In this document: one piece after another, positions 5,506 to 6,825 of the stretch | How the letters are laid out: each line of letters opens with the position of its first letter | Numbering within the stretch: position 1 is the stretch's first letter | Assembly (NCBI GenBank): GCA_964517075.1 | Contig: CAZFAT010000414.1 | Coordinates: 1-6,825 of the forward strand | Direction of reading: 5' to 3' | Length of the DNA stretch: 6,825 nt | Source: CAZFAT01 sp964517075 | GTDB lineage: Bacteria > Acidobacteriota > Vicinamibacteria > Vicinamibacterales > SCN-69-37 | Position numbers and translations under genes: made by a program | Notes under the pieces: generated by a model | What the model saw: only the letters and a program-made list of their open reading frames with translations | What the model was told of the DNA's origin: nothing | Database searches by the model: none

Positions 5506-6825
5506 TCAGCGGCCGAGGCTCGTGCTGAGCTGCGGCTCGCGGTAGTAGCCCATCGACCCGGCGGCCACGCCGAGCCGATACTGCCGATCGTCCATCAACC
5601 ACGGGCGCCGCCAGGTGGACGCGCGCGTGGACGAGTAGATGCGCAGCTCCCCCGGGAGCGCCGCGATGATCTCCTCGCGCCAGTCGCCGAGCACGTCGGC
5701 CACCGCGAGCGCCCGCCCTTCGATCTCCATGATCGTCTCGTCCGGGTACTTGAAGAGCCGACGGCCGACCAGCACTTCCTTCTGCGGGTCGTCATCCCAC
5801 CAGAGCGCGATTGGCGAGAGCGTGCCGAACGACTTGTCTGACAGGCGCGTGCCATCGGCGGCGTACAACCAGAACTGGCTGCCGTCCGATTCGCCGGCGT
5901 ACATCTCCATGCCGGGATGCGTCGGATCGATGTCACCGATCATCCCCTTCGAGTGCACGTGCGTGGTCGGCTGATCGAAGGACCACAGGACGCGCCCGTC
6001 GCGCGCCGATGCGAGAGTGAGGCCGCCCGACGCGCGGCGTGGCTCGATGCCGAAGAAAATCTCCAGCCCAGGGCGACGCGGATCGATGTCGGCGACGTAA
6101 CACGGGTCAGGATGGCCGAGCCCGGTATCCCAGAGCACGCTGCCGTCCTCGTTGAGCGCGGTGGCGCCCAGCACAAGTTCATCGCGCCCGTCCTCGTCGA
6201 CGTCGGCGGTGATGAGGCCGTGCGTGCCCGGCCCGGGGAGTTTGTGCGGGTTCCGCGCCTCGCGCGTCCAGATCGGCGTCAGGTTTCGATCGAGCGCCGT
6301 GGTCTTCATCAGGTCGTAGGTGCCGCGCTGCACGATGAGCGACGGCGTCCGGCCATCGAGATACGCCACGGCCAGCATGTGGCGCTGCGACCGGTTGTAC
6401 TCGGTCCACCCCTCGCGCGAGTGCCACGCGGTCCGCGAGACGACCTGGCCCGTTCGCCCATCGATCTTGACGAGGTACTCCGGACCGTCGATCACACGGC
6501 CGTCGATCTGGCGCGGATCGCCTTCGCCCGCCTTGGTGTAGACCTCGGCCGCGCCATCCTGATCGATGTCGTACACGATGTACGGCGAGTACCAGACACC
6601 GGTCTCGATGGCCCAACCCATGTCGTAGCGCCACATCAGCCGTCCCGTGGCGCCGCTGTACGCCTCGAGCGTGAACGGCTCGGGGCTTCGCCGCCAGTAC
6701 TGCTGGCGATGATACGGATCGGTGTTGAAGTCCGGCTGCTTGATGACGTAGTCGAGCCGGCCATCGCCGTCCAGATCGCCGAACCCGACGCTCCTGGGCG
6801 TGTAGCTCCCCCCGAGTGCGATCGA
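5506..6825 (-). CDS. PL11-type rhamnogalacturonan lyase-like protein, N-terminus cut by window edge
   Basis: The last 439 residues of a beta-propeller polysaccharide lyase related to PL11 rhamnogalacturonan lyases, which cleave the pectin rhamnogalacturonan I backbone by beta-elimination with calcium. The frame continues open to base 6825, 63 codons beyond the internal ATG at 6636, so that ATG is not the start. Calcium-site or FG-GAP-like loops recur: DLDGDGRLD (residues 17-25 of the visible part), DIDQDG at 86-91, DVDEDGRDE, DIDPRRPGLE and DIDPTHPGME. PL11-typical text includes AVAYLDGRTPS, TGLGHPDP, ADVLGDWREEII, ELRIYSST, LMDDRQYRLGVA and the tail YYREPQLSTSLG. Several positions differ from what I recall of classical family members, so the substrate may differ. 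The missing 5' end would hold the export signal and N-terminal domain. It faces the sulfatase gene tail to tail. Confidence 0.85.
   Translation of the reverse strand, partial: SIALGGSYTPRSVGFGDLDGDGRLDYVIKQPDFNTDPYHRQQYWRRSPEPFTLEAYSGATGRLMWRYDMGWAIETGVWYSPYIVYDIDQDGAAEVYTKAGEGDPRQIDGRVIDGPEYLVKIDGRTGQVVSRTAWHSREGWTEYNRSQRHMLAVAYLDGRTPSLIVQRGTYDLMKTTALDRNLTPIWTREARNPHKLPGPGTHGLITADVDEDGRDELVLGATALNEDGSVLWDTGLGHPDPCYVADIDPRRPGLEIFFGIEPRRASGGLTLASARDGRVLWSFDQPTTHVHSKGMIGDIDPTHPGMEMYAGESDGSQFWLYAADGTRLSDKSFGTLSPIALWWDDDPQKEVLVGRRLFKYPDETIMEIEGRALAVADVLGDWREEIIAALPGELRIYSSTRASTWRRPWLMDDRQYRLGVAAGSMGYYREPQLSTSLGR

Noticed and set aside
3437..5545. 702-codon open frame on the plus strand
   Set aside because: It runs out of frame across two well-supported genes (the 3138 protein and the sulfatase). 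Its translation is Arg/Pro/Ala-rich low-complexity text with no motif, typical of GC-rich shadow frames.

Overview
This is a GC-rich, gene-dense bacterial chromosomal segment with seven protein-coding genes, two of them cut by the window edges. I see no RNA gene, insertion sequence, phage gene or CRISPR array. Gene content and style (secreted DUF3617 protein, secreted sulfatase, PL11-type polysaccharide lyase, GTG starts, near-leaderless promoters) resemble high-GC soil Acidobacteriota such as Vicinamibacteria. That placement is an inference from style; the window holds no taxonomic marker.

Layout. At 1-858 (minus) is the N-terminal 286 residues of a 5'-3' exonuclease/flap-endonuclease-like protein with its full acidic active-site set. 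Divergent from it, with only 14 bp between the start codons, is a ten-helix EamA/DMT transporter (873-1745, plus). A strong 13-bp inverted repeat (1747-1791) separates the transporter from the convergent gene and lies partly inside that gene's 3' end. Next is a minus-strand pair read from a promoter near 3059-3089: a small Met- and Cys-rich exported DUF3617 protein (2580-3014), then an endonuclease/exonuclease/phosphatase-fold enzyme (1765-2517). The latter appears to have a signal peptide encoded upstream of its GTG codon. Divergent from this pair is a conserved-looking but unrecognised helical protein (3138-4052, plus). A secreted type I sulfatase follows (4125-5504, plus). It ends one nucleotide from the stop of a convergent rhamnogalacturonan-lyase-like (PL11) gene (5506-6825, minus), whose 5' end is outside the window.

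How the genes relate. The sulfatase and the PL11-like lyase both suggest turnover of complex extracellular polysaccharides, but they are convergent and not an operon, so the link is only positional. DUF3617 plus the EEP enzyme looks like a true two-gene transcription unit of exported proteins. The nuclease and transporter are probably housekeeping or accessory neighbours with no evident shared function. I found no clearly new multi-gene system. The points most worth checking are the hidden signal peptide and non-standard start of the EEP enzyme, the start-proximal -10 elements, the hairpin at a convergent gene end, the atypical sulfatase motif and the unrecognised 304-residue protein.
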